This document shows, in pieces, positions 16,039 to 23,948 of a DNA stretch of 38,053 nt. Each line of letters begins with the position of its first letter. The first letter of the stretch is position 1. The notes under the pieces were generated by a model. That model did no database searches. It saw only the letters and a program-made list of their open reading frames with translations, and had not been told where the DNA came from. A program made the translations under genes and the position numbers. This DNA is from Chloroflexota bacterium (GTDB lineage Bacteria > Chloroflexota > Anaerolineae > Aggregatilineales > Phototrophicaceae). The stretch covers positions 1 to 38,053 of the forward strand of contig JAPOWG010000014.1 of the NCBI GenBank assembly GCA_026707745.1, read 5' to 3'.

Positions 16039-17163
16039 CTATGCCAAATGCTTCTTTACGACGGCCTCGTCCAACTCGATACCCAAGCCCGGACCCGTCG
16101 GTGGACTTATGCTCCCATTCTCGAAGCGAATGGGTTCTTTGAATATTTCATTGTGCAGGCTGTTGCCATTGTATTCTTGAATGAGGAAATTTGGAGAACA
16201 GGTGTCAACTTGCAGGGCAGCGGCGGCAGCAACCGGCCCGCAGTACATGTGGGGGGCAATCATGGCGTAGTAGGATTCTGCCATGCCGGCTATTTTCTTC
16301 GACTCCAAAATTCCGCCGCACTGCCCCACATCGAGTTGAATAATCTGCGCTGCCTGTTTCTTGAGCAAATCGGCGAACTCGAATTTGGTCGCCAAGCGTT
16401 CACCGCTGGCAATCGGAATGCTGGTATGCGCGGCCACGCGCGCCATCTCGTCAATGTTTTCCGGCGGTACGGGTTCCTCAAACCAAAACGGGCTGAATTC
16501 CTCCAACTCTTTTGCCACACGAATGGCAACAGCGGTGCTGAACTGTCCATGAGTCCCGATGCCTATTTCCAACTCGTCGCCAACGGCAGCGCGGATGGCT
16601 TTGAAAATCTTGGCCACATGACGAATCGTCTTCAAAGAGAAGTCGCGTGGATGCGGAAAAATCGGCGTGAAAGGATCGAATTTGCAAGCGGTGTTCCCCT
16701 CTTCTACCAGCTTTATCGCAATTTCACCCGCTTTCTCAGGGTTTTCCCAAATGCCCTCCGTCGGCATGTACGCATAGGCTCGCAACTGATCATGCACTTG
16801 TCCCCCCAGCAAGTTGTATACGGGTTGATTTGTGGCTTTGCCCACGATATCCCACAGGGCCATTTCGATGGCGCTAAGGGCCGGCGTCATGTCCAGGCCG
16901 GGATGGCGATAGTCGTGCCGGGAGGCATATATCGCTTGCCACAGCCGTTCGATCTGAAAAGGACTGTTGCCGATAACAAACTGCTCGCACAGATCCTTAA
17001 TCAAGCTGATTTGCGCGCGCAGATTGAGGGCATGGCCGGTTGGTCGTTCGCCTAACCCAATTATGCCCTCGTCAGTGGTCAACTGAATGAAGAGCCAATA
17101 TCGGCCGCCGCGGTACGGCGCGATATTTCGGATAAGAATAGTTTCGACCCCGGTAACTTTCAT
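16039..17163 (-). CDS. Enolase-superfamily sugar-acid dehydratase (mandelate racemase/muconate lactonizing type)
   Basis: 374 residues. The N-terminal capping domain (1-120) contains GGRYWLFIQLTTDEGIIGLGE. The barrel has K161 in ACKFDPF, the E229/E230 pair in WFEEPVPPEN, E255 in SGERLATK, D278 in QLDVGQCGG and H305 in APHMYCGP, matching the Lys, metal ligands and the Asp-His dyad of galactonate-dehydratase-like enzymes. The expected first metal-ligand Asp (two residues before a conserved His, as in DFHG) reads G203 in GIGTHGQF; this pattern may belong to a known subgroup. Such enzymes dehydrate aldonates to 2-keto-3-deoxy acids. AAAGGAG precedes the ATG. A fumarase-type lyase fragment follows in the same operon. 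The substrate is not deducible. Confidence 0.87.
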   Translation of the reverse strand: MKVTGVETILIRNIAPYRGGRYWLFIQLTTDEGIIGLGERPTGHALNLRAQISLIKDLCEQFVIGNSPFQIERLWQAIYASRHDYRHPGLDMTPALSAIEMALWDIVGKATNQPVYNLLGGQVHDQLRAYAYMPTEGIWENPEKAGEIAIKLVEEGNTACKFDPFTPIFPHPRDFSLKTIRHVAKIFKAIRAAVGDELEIGIGTHGQFSTAVAIRVAKELEEFSPFWFEEPVPPENIDEMARVAAHTSIPIASGERLATKFEFADLLKKQAAQIIQLDVGQCGGILESKKIAGMAESYYAMIAPHMYCGPVAAAAALQVDTCSPNFLIQEYNGNSLHNEIFKEPIRFENGSISPPTGPGLGIELDEAVVKKHLA

Positions 17164-17355
17164 CGTTCATCGCTCCTTTCAAAATGATGATATGTGGCGG
17201 GCAGTTTCTAATCGAGGGGCGATCCATCGGACTACGTTGAGATTGTATCCCATTCCCCGGGCAGTTGATGAGCGCAGGTCGTCCTCAAATACTGGGAAAT
17301 TGCACTTATATTGCCCCTTTTTTCGGCAACAGTATACATACTCCCCAGATCTGCA

Positions 17356-17524
17356 GAGGACATGACAGCTTTGATCCGATTGGCTATGAAAGCGACCGCA
17401 CAACGATCACAAGCATCTTATTGGGCGAAAATTGTAGGGGCGACTCTGTGAGTCGCCCGAAATCGCCACAGAAATTACAAGTTTTGCAGCGGTATTCCGC
17501 CAAGTTAAAACCTGTCATGTCCTC
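17356..17524. mobile_element. 169-bp inverted-repeat element (MITE-like), non-coding
   Basis: GAGGACATGACAG at 17356-17368 and CTGTCATGTCCTC at 17512-17524 are perfect 13-bp terminal inverted repeats. On both outer sides the sequence CCAGATCTG is found (from 17345 and from 17528), and on the right it is followed by a third copy of AGGACATGACA (17537-17547). The interior codes for nothing and contains a REP-like palindrome. This layout fits a MITE-like insertion or nested IS ends. The flanking CCAGATCTG is itself palindromic, so it may be part of the element rather than a target duplication. Confidence 0.5.
17431..17459. repeat. REP-like extragenic palindrome (copy identical to 25820-25848)
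   Basis: A 29-bp sequence beginning ATTGTAGGGGCGACTC and ending GAGTCGCCCG. The arms GGGCGACTC and GAGTCGCCC pair perfectly over 9 bp with a 3-nt loop (TGT). An identical 29-bp copy occurs more than 8 kb away, between the hydrolase and the third PhyH gene. Confidence 0.75.
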
Positions 17525-17545
17525 AGCCCAGATCTGAGGACATGA

Positions 17546-17606
17546 CAATTTTTCGTTGGGCAGATAGTCGCGACAATACCTGCCATTTTGGCGTGTTCTC
17601 GGACAT
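17546..17606 (-). pseudogene. Possible truncated gene start
   Basis: On the minus strand AGGAGG lies 6 nt before an ATG (17606), which opens MSENTPKWQVLSRLSAQRKI. The frame then runs into the repeated AGGACATGACA end of the neighbouring element and stops after seven more codons. The good ribosome site suggests a real gene interrupted there. No family was recognised and the continuation was not found on the other side of the element. Confidence 0.25.
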
Positions 17607-17695
17607 GAGCGCCTCCTTTTGGACAATGTCGCTTCGTTTGGACCGGGCGGCCGCGTATGTTGCAACGTCGAAGGATACAGCAAGGCGGGGAGAAA

Positions 17696-17714
17696 CGGGC
17701 GACTATATGGTCGC
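17696..17714. repeat. Degenerate REP-like palindrome
   Basis: CGGGCGACTATATGGTCGCG: the arms GCGAC and GTCGC pair over a short loop. It resembles the inner arms of the REP-like family but lacks the GTAGGGGC head. Confidence 0.3.
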
Positions 17715-17987
17715 GGTTTTGGCATAGAGTCGCGGGCTAACAGGAGAGGCAGCGAATCAGCTGACAAAAAGTGTTAGCTCGTCTGATCCCGGAGAAGATT
17801 TTAAGCGGTTCTTCAACAGAGTCCATCGGATTGTTCCTACCGGCTTTTAGGTGGTTGTTGTTCTTTATTTCAACCGAAAAGGATAGGAGATTATATTCCA
17901 AAGCGCCAAAAGCGCTCGACACCCTCCGACGAAGGCTCCGGATAGCAAGACATCCAACAGGACTAATGCGTTCACAGCCAAGAAAAA

Positions 17988-18007
17988 AGCCCGCTCTATA
18001 GCGGGCT
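17988..18007 (-). terminator. Rho-independent terminator of the small-gene operon
   Basis: AGCCCGCT (17988-17995) pairs with AGCGGGCT (18000-18007) in an 8-bp stem with a 4-nt loop. On the minus strand it is directly followed by TTTTTTCTTGG. It lies 30 nt after the stop of the gene at 18037-18243 and is a canonical intrinsic terminator for that operon. Confidence 0.85.
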
Positions 18008-18036
18008 CTACAAGCGGTTCTGACTTAGAGGAGATT

Positions 18037-18243
18037 CTACTCTGAACTTTGCGTAGCAGCCGGTTCGCTCTGTTTTACAGCGCTATCTTTGTCGCCGGTA
18101 TTGGTCGCGCGAGGCGGAAGATGGGCCAAGTGTTTGGCGTTATCCGGGGTCACTGGACGAAGTTCTGCTTTGCCCAATGACGTTATGGGAGTGAGTGGCT
18201 GCGGAATGCCGCTGTCACCACTTAATCGAATCCGGTCTGACAT
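18037..18243 (-). CDS. Small hypothetical protein, 68 residues
   Basis: MSDRIRLSGDSGIPQPLTPI then a Pro/Thr/Ser-rich tail ending QSEPAATQSSE. It is hydrophilic and probably largely disordered, with no signal peptide or membrane segment. It is supported by GAGAGG 7 nt before the ATG, by its place 10 nt after the 141-residue gene, and by a canonical terminator just downstream. No family was recognised. Its AT-richer composition matches that of its partner and not the flanking catabolic genes. Confidence 0.6.
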   Translation of the reverse strand: MSDRIRLSGDSGIPQPLTPITSLGKAELRPVTPDNAKHLAHLPPRATNTGDKDSAVKQSEPAATQSSE

Positions 18244-18253
18244 AGTACACCTC

Positions 18254-18679
18254 TCAATCTGTTGCGTTAATGTAGATTATAGTTGTGAAATCATGCAGTT
18301 GTTCTCCTCCCGTATATGCGTTAAACATTACTCGATAAAGACCGTCTACCTCATAATATAGTGGTTCAAGTGACAAATGGAATACCTTGAGTCCACCGGG
18401 ATCAATCTGCAGTCCGTGGAAGTATTCGCCGCCCGATGCGATTTGACTTCCAGTCGGAGGCAGAAAACCAACGCTTATTGAAAAGTCTCTTTGGAGATCA
18501 CCATCATTATGGCACATCAGTACGGCATGTATCCGCGAACCTGGAATTGCATACGGCGTTTGGGTACGCGCCGGCTTGCCCTCGAAATTATAGGTAGTCA
18601 GCGGGTTAAATATCCCTGAAACATGGTCGTTATCAGAGGTAATCACATCTTGACAAAGGACGGCCCATAATATCCGCAT
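18254..18679 (-). CDS. Hypothetical protein, possibly DUF6941-like
   Basis: 141 residues with no signal peptide. It opens MRILWAVLCQDVITSDNDHV, then SGIFNPLTTYNFEG, continues with alternating strands, and ends GLYRVMFNAYTGGEQLHDF, then TTIIYINATD. The combination of an N-terminal 'lcqd...sgIFn' and a C-terminal 'GLYrv.f..y..g' recalls the DUF6941 group of small beta-rich proteins, whose function is unknown; this is a tentative match. GAGG lies 8 nt upstream of the ATG. It is the first gene of a two-gene operon ending in an intrinsic terminator, in an AT-richer island between a rearrangement scar and hemB, which suggests horizontal acquisition. Confidence 0.6.
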   Translation of the reverse strand: MRILWAVLCQDVITSDNDHVSGIFNPLTTYNFEGKPARTQTPYAIPGSRIHAVLMCHNDGDLQRDFSISVGFLPPTGSQIASGGEYFHGLQIDPGGLKVFHLSLEPLYYEVDGLYRVMFNAYTGGEQLHDFTTIIYINATD

Positions 18680-19192
18680 TACTTAGCCTCATCTGTTAAT
18701 TCAGTTCACCCGATATATTATCCTAGTATCAGGATAATGCAAACAGGACTCCGCCATGCCCCCCCGACACCCTCAAGTCCGATCACCTCGCACTCAAAGA
18801 CCCGTTCCCCAAGCACCATGTTGGCCGTCTGCGGGAGATGGAAGGCAAGAGAGAAGAAGGACTTAGATTCCCCCTCGCATGGCACTTTAGTACGCAATCC
18901 CCCAAAAGGATACCCTATATGATTGTTTCATACTCGCTTTGCTAAAACACGCAGCGCGCGGCGACCGCCCCACCTCCACAAATATCAGTCTAAATAAACA
19001 ATCCTCTCTACCGTAATCTAATGCATACTATGGTCAGATAACAAACGAGTGTGTGGCGCGCGCCAGAAACCAGAAAATACCGTTTTTTGCAGCATGATGC
19101 CTTGCAAATCGGAGTGGTGGCTTCATAGCGACATTCCATATCACTTTTCGCAGCATCTTAATTCCGTAAACCCGGGACAGGAGAAAACAATC
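18680..19192. other. Intergenic region between the small-gene operon and hemB
   Basis: 513 bp with no supported gene; short frames on both strands lack ribosome sites and family matches. It should hold divergent promoters. A perfect 8-bp inverted repeat with a 6-nt spacer (18717-18738) lies at promoter distance from the minus-strand gene at 18679 and is listed separately. No convincing promoter was found for hemB. Confidence 0.4.
18717..18738 (-). promoter_or_regulatory. Inverted repeat near the promoter of the small-gene operon
   Basis: ATTATCCT and AGGATAAT form a perfect 8-bp inverted repeat with a 6-nt centre, about 38 nt upstream of the ATG at 18679. On the minus strand AGGATAATATAT overlaps a plausible -10 box (GATAAT). 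It may be an operator for a dimeric regulator; no regulator gene is adjacent. Confidence 0.35.
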
Positions 19193-20230
19193 ATGGCCTA
19201 CGAAGCAACCTGGCACGCCAATCTAAAGGTGCGGCTGCGTCGTCTGCGCTTGTCAAAAAATATGCGACGTCTGGTGCGCGAAACGGAGTTGACCTCCGAT
19301 GACTTCATCTATCCGCTCTTTGTGCGCCACGGCACGGGTTTCAAGCTGCCGGTTGAATCGCTGCCCGGCAAGTACCAACTATCCGTGGACAATCTGGCGA
19401 CCGAAGTGCGGGAAATATCCGCGCTTGGCATCCCGGCGGTCATCCTCTTCGGCATCCCGGAGCACAAAGACTGGTGCGGCACGGATAACTTCGCGGAAGA
19501 CGGCATTGTTCCGCAAGCAATCCGCGTGATCAAGGATACCGACCCTGATCTCCTGGTCATCTCGGATATGTGTTTCTGCCAATACACGGATCACGGGCAC
19601 TGCGGCATCATCAATACGCCTGACAATCCGCACTACGATCCGGCCTTGCCCCCGGGTTACTTGCACAATGATCACACCCTGGACCTGCTGCAGCAAGCTT
19701 CGCTGGTGCATGCCGGGGCCGGGGCCGATATCATCGCGCCGTCCGGCATGATAGACGGCGTGGTCGCGGCCATCCGATCGGCATTGGACAGCAGTAACGC
19801 CCAGCATGTCCCCATCATGAGTTACATCAAGTACGCCAGCGCTTTTTACGGTCCCTTCCGCGATGCTGCCGAGAGCGCGCCGCAATTCGGCGACCGCAGC
19901 CAATATCAAATGGACCCGGCCAATCAGCGCGAGGCCTTCAAGGAGATATCGCTGGATATCGAAGAGGGCGCCGATATCATCATGATCAAACCGGCGCTGC
20001 CCAACCTCGACGTGCTCAGCCATCTGCGCGAGAATTACACGCAGCCAACAGCCGCTTATCAAGTCAGCGGCGAATACGCCATGATCCACGCGGCCGCTCA
20101 GCGCGGCTGGATCGATTTGGAACGGGCCGCGCTGGAAAGCCTGACTTGCATCAAACGGGCGGGCGCCGACATGATCATCAGCTATTTTGCCAAGGACGCT
20201 CTCAAGTGGCTGGACGCTTCAAGCAGTTGA
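19193..20230 (+). CDS. hemB: Delta-aminolevulinic acid dehydratase (porphobilinogen synthase)
   Basis: 345 residues, the normal length. HemB condenses two 5-aminolevulinate molecules to porphobilinogen in tetrapyrrole synthesis. The zinc-binding motif DMCFCQYTDHGHCG provides C127, C129 and C137, so this is a zinc-type enzyme. Lysines K213 (SYIKYASAFYGPFRDA) and K266 (MIKPALPNLDV) are the active-site pair, K266 being the Schiff-base Lys by homology. The octamer arm region is NMRRLVRETELTSDDFIYPL. The ATG at 19193 is chosen because AGGAG lies about 9 nt upstream, although the frame stays open to 19049. No other heme gene is adjacent. A hairpin follows the stop. Confidence 0.97.
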   Translation: MAYEATWHANLKVRLRRLRLSKNMRRLVRETELTSDDFIYPLFVRHGTGFKLPVESLPGKYQLSVDNLATEVREISALGIPAVILFGIPEHKDWCGTDNFAEDGIVPQAIRVIKDTDPDLLVISDMCFCQYTDHGHCGIINTPDNPHYDPALPPGYLHNDHTLDLLQQASLVHAGAGADIIAPSGMIDGVVAAIRSALDSSNAQHVPIMSYIKYASAFYGPFRDAAESAPQFGDRSQYQMDPANQREAFKEISLDIEEGADIIMIKPALPNLDVLSHLRENYTQPTAAYQVSGEYAMIHAAAQRGWIDLERAALESLTCIKRAGADMIISYFAKDALKWLDASSS

Positions 20231-20239
20231 CGACGTTGC

Positions 20240-20255
20240 CGGGCATATTTGCCCG
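20240..20255. terminator. Terminator-like hairpin between convergent genes
   Basis: CGGGCA (20240-20245) and TGCCCG (20250-20255) form a perfect 6-bp stem with a TATT loop, 10 nt after the hemB stop and 48 nt before the SulP stop. The U tract is weak on the plus strand, so efficiency is uncertain. Confidence 0.4.
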
Positions 20256-20302
20256 TTCCGAATCAACCACTCCTGGATTTGGCGCGCAGGCGCCCTTTGG
20301 CC

Positions 20303-22558
20303 TCAGTCCAGCAATTCCTGAATGACGCGATTGCTGGACGACAGGCGATCCGACAGTACGCAAGCGATGAGAATGTGTACGGCCGACGCCGTCTGCGGAT
20401 GCGACTCTTCCATGCGGCGCAGCGCCCCGTGGCCGAGCCGCTGCAGCACACCGGCTTCCGTCACGACGACAGAGGCGCTACGCGCTTTGTTCAAATAGAA
20501 CCCGACTTCTCCGATGACCGTGCCAGCAGTCATGCTGCGCAAGCGCAAAAGCCCTTCGTCTGGCAAACGCAACAGCACATCCACACGGCCGGTCTCTATG
20601 AAATACAGGGCGTCAGATTCGTCGCCTTGTTCGAAGACCGCGTCGCCAACCGCCGTCTCTATGCGCTCCAGATAGCTGTGCAGGGCGCTGAGATCGCGGC
20701 TTTTGATCATCGCATGTTCGGCGAGTTGCTCTTCCACCGTGACACGGGCGCTGTCCAGCAAATCCGCCTCCGCCAGCAACGCGTTCTCGCACCATTCCAG
20801 GGCATGATCCAGGTCGTCAAAGAGCGAAGGCGCGCCGGACTTCCGCTCCGCGATGCCAGCATCCTCCAACACCGGCTGCAAATGGGGCAGGACATTCGAT
20901 AGCAACAGCTTAATACCATGTTGATCCGCGAGCCTTTTCAGTTTGTCGAAGTCGTGGATTGTTGAGTAATCGAAGCCGCTTACTGACTTGAAGTCGAGAA
21001 TGAGATACTGTGTCGGCTCGGCTTCTCGATCCGTGATGCGCTCTTTGACATGTTCGTAGAAGCGGTAGGCGCTGCCAAAGAATATGAAGCCCCGCAGCCG
21101 CAAGATCAGGATCTTCTTACCCTGGTTTTGCAGCAATTGATTTTGCGCGAATGATCTGTCGAGATTGCTACGGTGGAAGTCCCCGGAAAACTCCTGTTTG
21201 ATGACGTCCATCCGGCTGTATTCCAAGACAAAGACACTGATCGCCACCACCATGCCAACGGCAATACCCGTCAGCAGGCCGAACATAGCCGTGAACAAGG
21301 CAATGACCACAATGACGGCATAGTCTTGTCGCGGCAGCTTGGACCAACTATCCAGCAGCCATTCTTTCATGAATTGCAGTCCAAAATACACCATCAGTCC
21401 GGCGGGAATGAAACGCGGAACAAGCGAGTATAATTCGCTGCCGAAAGCGAGGGTCAGAGCGAACATCAGCGCGAGGATGACACCCACCAGCCGTCCATAG
21501 ACGCCCGTTGCGTGTACCAGCGAGGCCGATATGGGGCCGTGATAGGCTACAAAGCCGCCACCCGACACGCCCGCGGCGATATTGGCGATGCCATTGACCG
21601 TACATTCGCGATTGAAATTCAGTTCGCGCTTGACGATCAGTTCCTGCGCGCTGACTCTAAAAAACAGGTTAAGCGCGCAGACGACTATCAGGGTCACAAT
21701 ACCGCCGGCGCTCGCGGCGATCATGTCGGGACTAATCCGCGCGATAACTGTGGTATCAGGCAACTGCCAGTCTAAGGCCGCGGACACCTCTGGCAAGAAC
21801 CAACCAGTCTCTGCCAAGACATTGACATCATCGACGATGAAGAAGAGCCAAAGATAAAACAGAATGAAAGACACAACTATAGCGCCCGGCAAAACCAGTG
21901 AACTCTTGATGCGGGCTCGCAGGCCCAGGATGCACAGGGCAAATAGCACGCCTGGCAACCAGCGCCAGAAGTTAGCGGCTTCCAAAAGAATGGGCAAGGA
22001 CTCCAAGTTGAGCTTAAGATCAACCAGAACGGAGAAACCGGCATTTATGATGAGCCAACCCAAACCCGCCATAAAGCCGCCTATGATGGGATAGGGAATG
22101 TAGCGGATCAAGCCCCCGGCGCGCATAAGGCCCAACAGCAACAGAAAGCCCCCGGTAATCACCGAAGACAGCACGACTATCAAATACACCGTCGCAAACA
22201 ACTCATCCGGCGGCATATCGGCCGGCGCAGCGCCGATCACGCTGGCGGCGATCATGCCCTGGATCACCACCGTCGGGCTTTGCGGAATTACCAGCGTCGC
22301 ATGGTCCGAGCTGAAGAGAGAGGTGACAAGAACAGCGATGATTTCACTGACGAACACAATAGCAAGCCCGGCGGCAAAGTATCCCGCCAACTCGCCTTGG
22401 AACACCAACCTGACGTAGGCCGGCATCGCGCTCGCCATCAGCAGCCAGATAGTGGCGCTCACGAGCACGCTACGTAGAATAAGCGGAGGCTGCAGCGCGA
22501 CCTTTATGGTTCCGCGAAGGCTTTGATCAGGCTTGTCGAAAGAAGCAAGTTTTTCCAT
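20303..22558 (-). CDS. SulP family anion transporter fused to STAS and cyclic-nucleotide-binding domains
   Basis: 751 residues. The N-terminal part (about 25-450) is a SulP/SLC26 membrane domain with 12-14 helices, including PQSPTVVIQGMIAASV near the anion site and RYIPYPIIGGFMAGLGW. A STAS domain (about 480-580) contains LILRLRGFIFFGSAYRFYEH and YLILDFKSVSGFDYS. The C-terminal domain (about 625-740) is a cNMP-binding/Crp-like beta barrel with FEQGDESDALYFIETGRVDV, then GTVIGEVGFYLNKARSASVV, the phosphate-binding cassette region (GE...R-S-A). This architecture is known in bacterial SulP proteins and suggests ligand-controlled uptake of sulfate, bicarbonate or a dicarboxylate. The substrate cannot be assigned. 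No strong ribosome site precedes the ATG. Confidence 0.9.
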   Translation of the reverse strand: MEKLASFDKPDQSLRGTIKVALQPPLILRSVLVSATIWLLMASAMPAYVRLVFQGELAGYFAAGLAIVFVSEIIAVLVTSLFSSDHATLVIPQSPTVVIQGMIAASVIGAAPADMPPDELFATVYLIVVLSSVITGGFLLLLGLMRAGGLIRYIPYPIIGGFMAGLGWLIINAGFSVLVDLKLNLESLPILLEAANFWRWLPGVLFALCILGLRARIKSSLVLPGAIVVSFILFYLWLFFIVDDVNVLAETGWFLPEVSAALDWQLPDTTVIARISPDMIAASAGGIVTLIVVCALNLFFRVSAQELIVKRELNFNRECTVNGIANIAAGVSGGGFVAYHGPISASLVHATGVYGRLVGVILALMFALTLAFGSELYSLVPRFIPAGLMVYFGLQFMKEWLLDSWSKLPRQDYAVIVVIALFTAMFGLLTGIAVGMVVAISVFVLEYSRMDVIKQEFSGDFHRSNLDRSFAQNQLLQNQGKKILILRLRGFIFFGSAYRFYEHVKERITDREAEPTQYLILDFKSVSGFDYSTIHDFDKLKRLADQHGIKLLLSNVLPHLQPVLEDAGIAERKSGAPSLFDDLDHALEWCENALLAEADLLDSARVTVEEQLAEHAMIKSRDLSALHSYLERIETAVGDAVFEQGDESDALYFIETGRVDVLLRLPDEGLLRLRSMTAGTVIGEVGFYLNKARSASVVVTEAGVLQRLGHGALRRMEESHPQTASAVHILIACVLSDRLSSSNRVIQELLD

Positions 22559-22679
22559 ATCGGACGGGTATCGTGTTTGACGGATCGTTAATGTACTTTA
22601 CCACCAATCGTGCGGTCTCGTGAAGTTGCTGCGAACATGCGATAGCCACTGGCTCAGATCGCGTCAGGGAGCGCTTGTT

Positions 22680-22708
22680 TTGGATTGTTGCCGGAACTGT
22701 GTTATCTT
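22680..22708 (+). promoter_or_regulatory. Candidate promoter of first PhyH unit, conserved in the second unit
   Basis: TTGGAT (22680-22685), a 17-nt spacer and TATCTT (22703-22708). The same boxes with identical spacing occur at 23934-23962 before the second PhyH gene, within otherwise diverged leader sequence. Conservation between the two copies is the main support. Confidence 0.5.
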
Positions 22709-22822
22709 CCGCCTTATGATCAGCTTGCAGCGCGCGTCCGCGGCAGGCGCGGGACGGTTATTTGAACATGCTTGCAGGAAGAGCCGCTCGGCGGCAGCCG
22801 AGAAGCGCGCAGGAGAGGCAAA

Positions 22823-23668
22823 ATGAACGACTTTGAGAAATACGAGTTTGATCGGCTGGGATACATCGTTATCCCGAACTTTCTGACCGGCGCCCAGGTG
22901 GAGACCCTGTCCGCGGCGATCGACGAGGCGGAGGCGCACGCGTTGGCGGAGGCGCAGCGTCCGCCGGACAAGATCAGCGCCATCGGTCTTGAATACCGCC
23001 ATGACGCCGAAAGAGGCTATTTCGCCACTGGCACGCAGGAAGAAGGCAGCACGCTGATCATCGAGGATTTCTTCAATTTCGACCCGGCCTTTGATTTTCT
23101 GATTGGCCACGAGCCGACCATGGCTTACATAGAGTCCATCGTGCAGGAGCGCGCCACGATCAACAACTGCGAGATCCGCATTCGCTATCCCGGCAATCAG
23201 ACGCGTACGCACATGGGCGGACCAGTCGGCCGCAAACACCGCTACTATTATTCGGGCCAAGGCATCGACTGCATGATGGTGCGCATGGTCTACTTCGTGC
23301 ATGATGTGGGACCGGGCCAGGGCGAGTTCTGCGTGGTGCCCGCCACCCACAAGAGCAATATGGCTTCACCATACGGGGGCAGGGATCCCGATACCGAACC
23401 GGGCATGATCGGCCTGCCAGTCCAGGCCGGCGACGCCATCTTCTTCACCGAAAACCTGCGGCACGGTGGATTTACCAACCGATCGAATCAGACCCGCAAA
23501 ACGCTGCATGTCGGTTATGGACCCTTCTGGATGAAGTCGCAGAATCACAGCACCATGGACGAAGAGCCCTACATCCTGCCCGGCACTTTCGCCCGCTTGA
23601 ACGAGGCGCAGCGGCTGCTTTTCCGCGCCCATCGGACTTTGTTGGAGAATGACGGCAGCCATGCTTGA
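22823..23668 (+). CDS. PhyH-family Fe/2-oxoglutarate enzyme with HxG instead of HxD, copy 1
   Basis: 281 residues, no signal peptide. The double-stranded beta-helix core has H130 in THMGGPVG, distal H214 in ENLRHGGF and R225 in TRKTLHV. The spacing H214 to R225 (11) equals that of human phytanoyl-CoA hydroxylase (H264/R275), and H130 to H214 (84) is close to its 89. The Asp two residues after the first His (D177 in PAHX) is G132 here, so the iron lacks its carboxylate ligand. This occurs in Fe/2OG halogenases, but other PhyH groups of unknown function may share it. The ATG at 22823 follows GGAGAGG. The stop overlaps the hydrolase start by 8 nt. It is a tandem paralogue of the gene at 24225. 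The substrate is unknown. Confidence 0.88.
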   Translation: MNDFEKYEFDRLGYIVIPNFLTGAQVETLSAAIDEAEAHALAEAQRPPDKISAIGLEYRHDAERGYFATGTQEEGSTLIIEDFFNFDPAFDFLIGHEPTMAYIESIVQERATINNCEIRIRYPGNQTRTHMGGPVGRKHRYYYSGQGIDCMMVRMVYFVHDVGPGQGEFCVVPATHKSNMASPYGGRDPDTEPGMIGLPVQAGDAIFFTENLRHGGFTNRSNQTRKTLHVGYGPFWMKSQNHSTMDEEPYILPGTFARLNEAQRLLFRAHRTLLENDGSHA

Positions 23669-23948
23669 AATCGAGCGACAAGAAATATGCGGCATACTCT
23701 GCATTACCATCCGCGATACACGCGTGGAGCAGGCGCCTGTCATCATCCATTACCATGGCTGGACCGGGGACAAGGGAACCGTTGAGAGCCCGGATCAGAG
23801 CCTGGTGCAATTGGCCTCGGCCGGATTTCTGGTGGTGGCGCCCGACTGCTATGAACATGGCGAGCGTGCGACCGATGTCTGGTTTCGAGCGCAGTTCAAC
23901 TGCAGGGCGGTCTCGATCCCCGCCAAGCCCGCTTTGGATTGCTGCTGA
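23661..23948 (+). pseudogene. Alpha/beta hydrolase, truncated copy 1
   Basis: The first 80 codons closely match the intact hydrolase at 25064-25801 (MLEIERQE...YHGWTGDKGTVE...APDCYEHGERATD...RAQFN). After RAQFN (about 23900) the sequence changes to CRAVSIPAKPALDCC and stops. The nucleophile Ser, the Asp and the His are all lost, so it should be inactive. The break coincides with the beginning of the second unit's upstream sequence, so the truncation looks like the joint of a tandem duplication. Its ATG overlaps the PhyH stop, as in the second unit. Confidence 0.85.

Larger units (their letters stand above)
17164..18036. other. Gene-poor, lower-GC stretch with inverted-repeat element and palindromes
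   Basis: No intact gene was recognised. The stretch next to 17164 should carry the promoter of the minus-strand dehydratase. It also holds a 169-bp element with 13-bp inverted ends (17356-17524), a REP-like palindrome inside that element, an outer repeat of the element's terminus, a possible truncated gene start at 17606 (minus), a degenerate palindrome near 17696 and a terminator at 17988. Its base composition is visibly more AT-rich than the flanking catabolic genes, which fits acquired or decayed DNA. Confidence 0.45.

Noticed and set aside
15961..17055. 364-residue plus-strand frame opposite the enolase-superfamily gene
   Set aside because: It is the antisense of a gene with recognisable active-site residues, so it is not a real gene.
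18740..18945. Possible short toxin-like frame on the plus strand
   Set aside because: Short frames here vaguely suggest a RelE-like sequence, but no ribosome site, no consistent frame and no conserved residues could be established.
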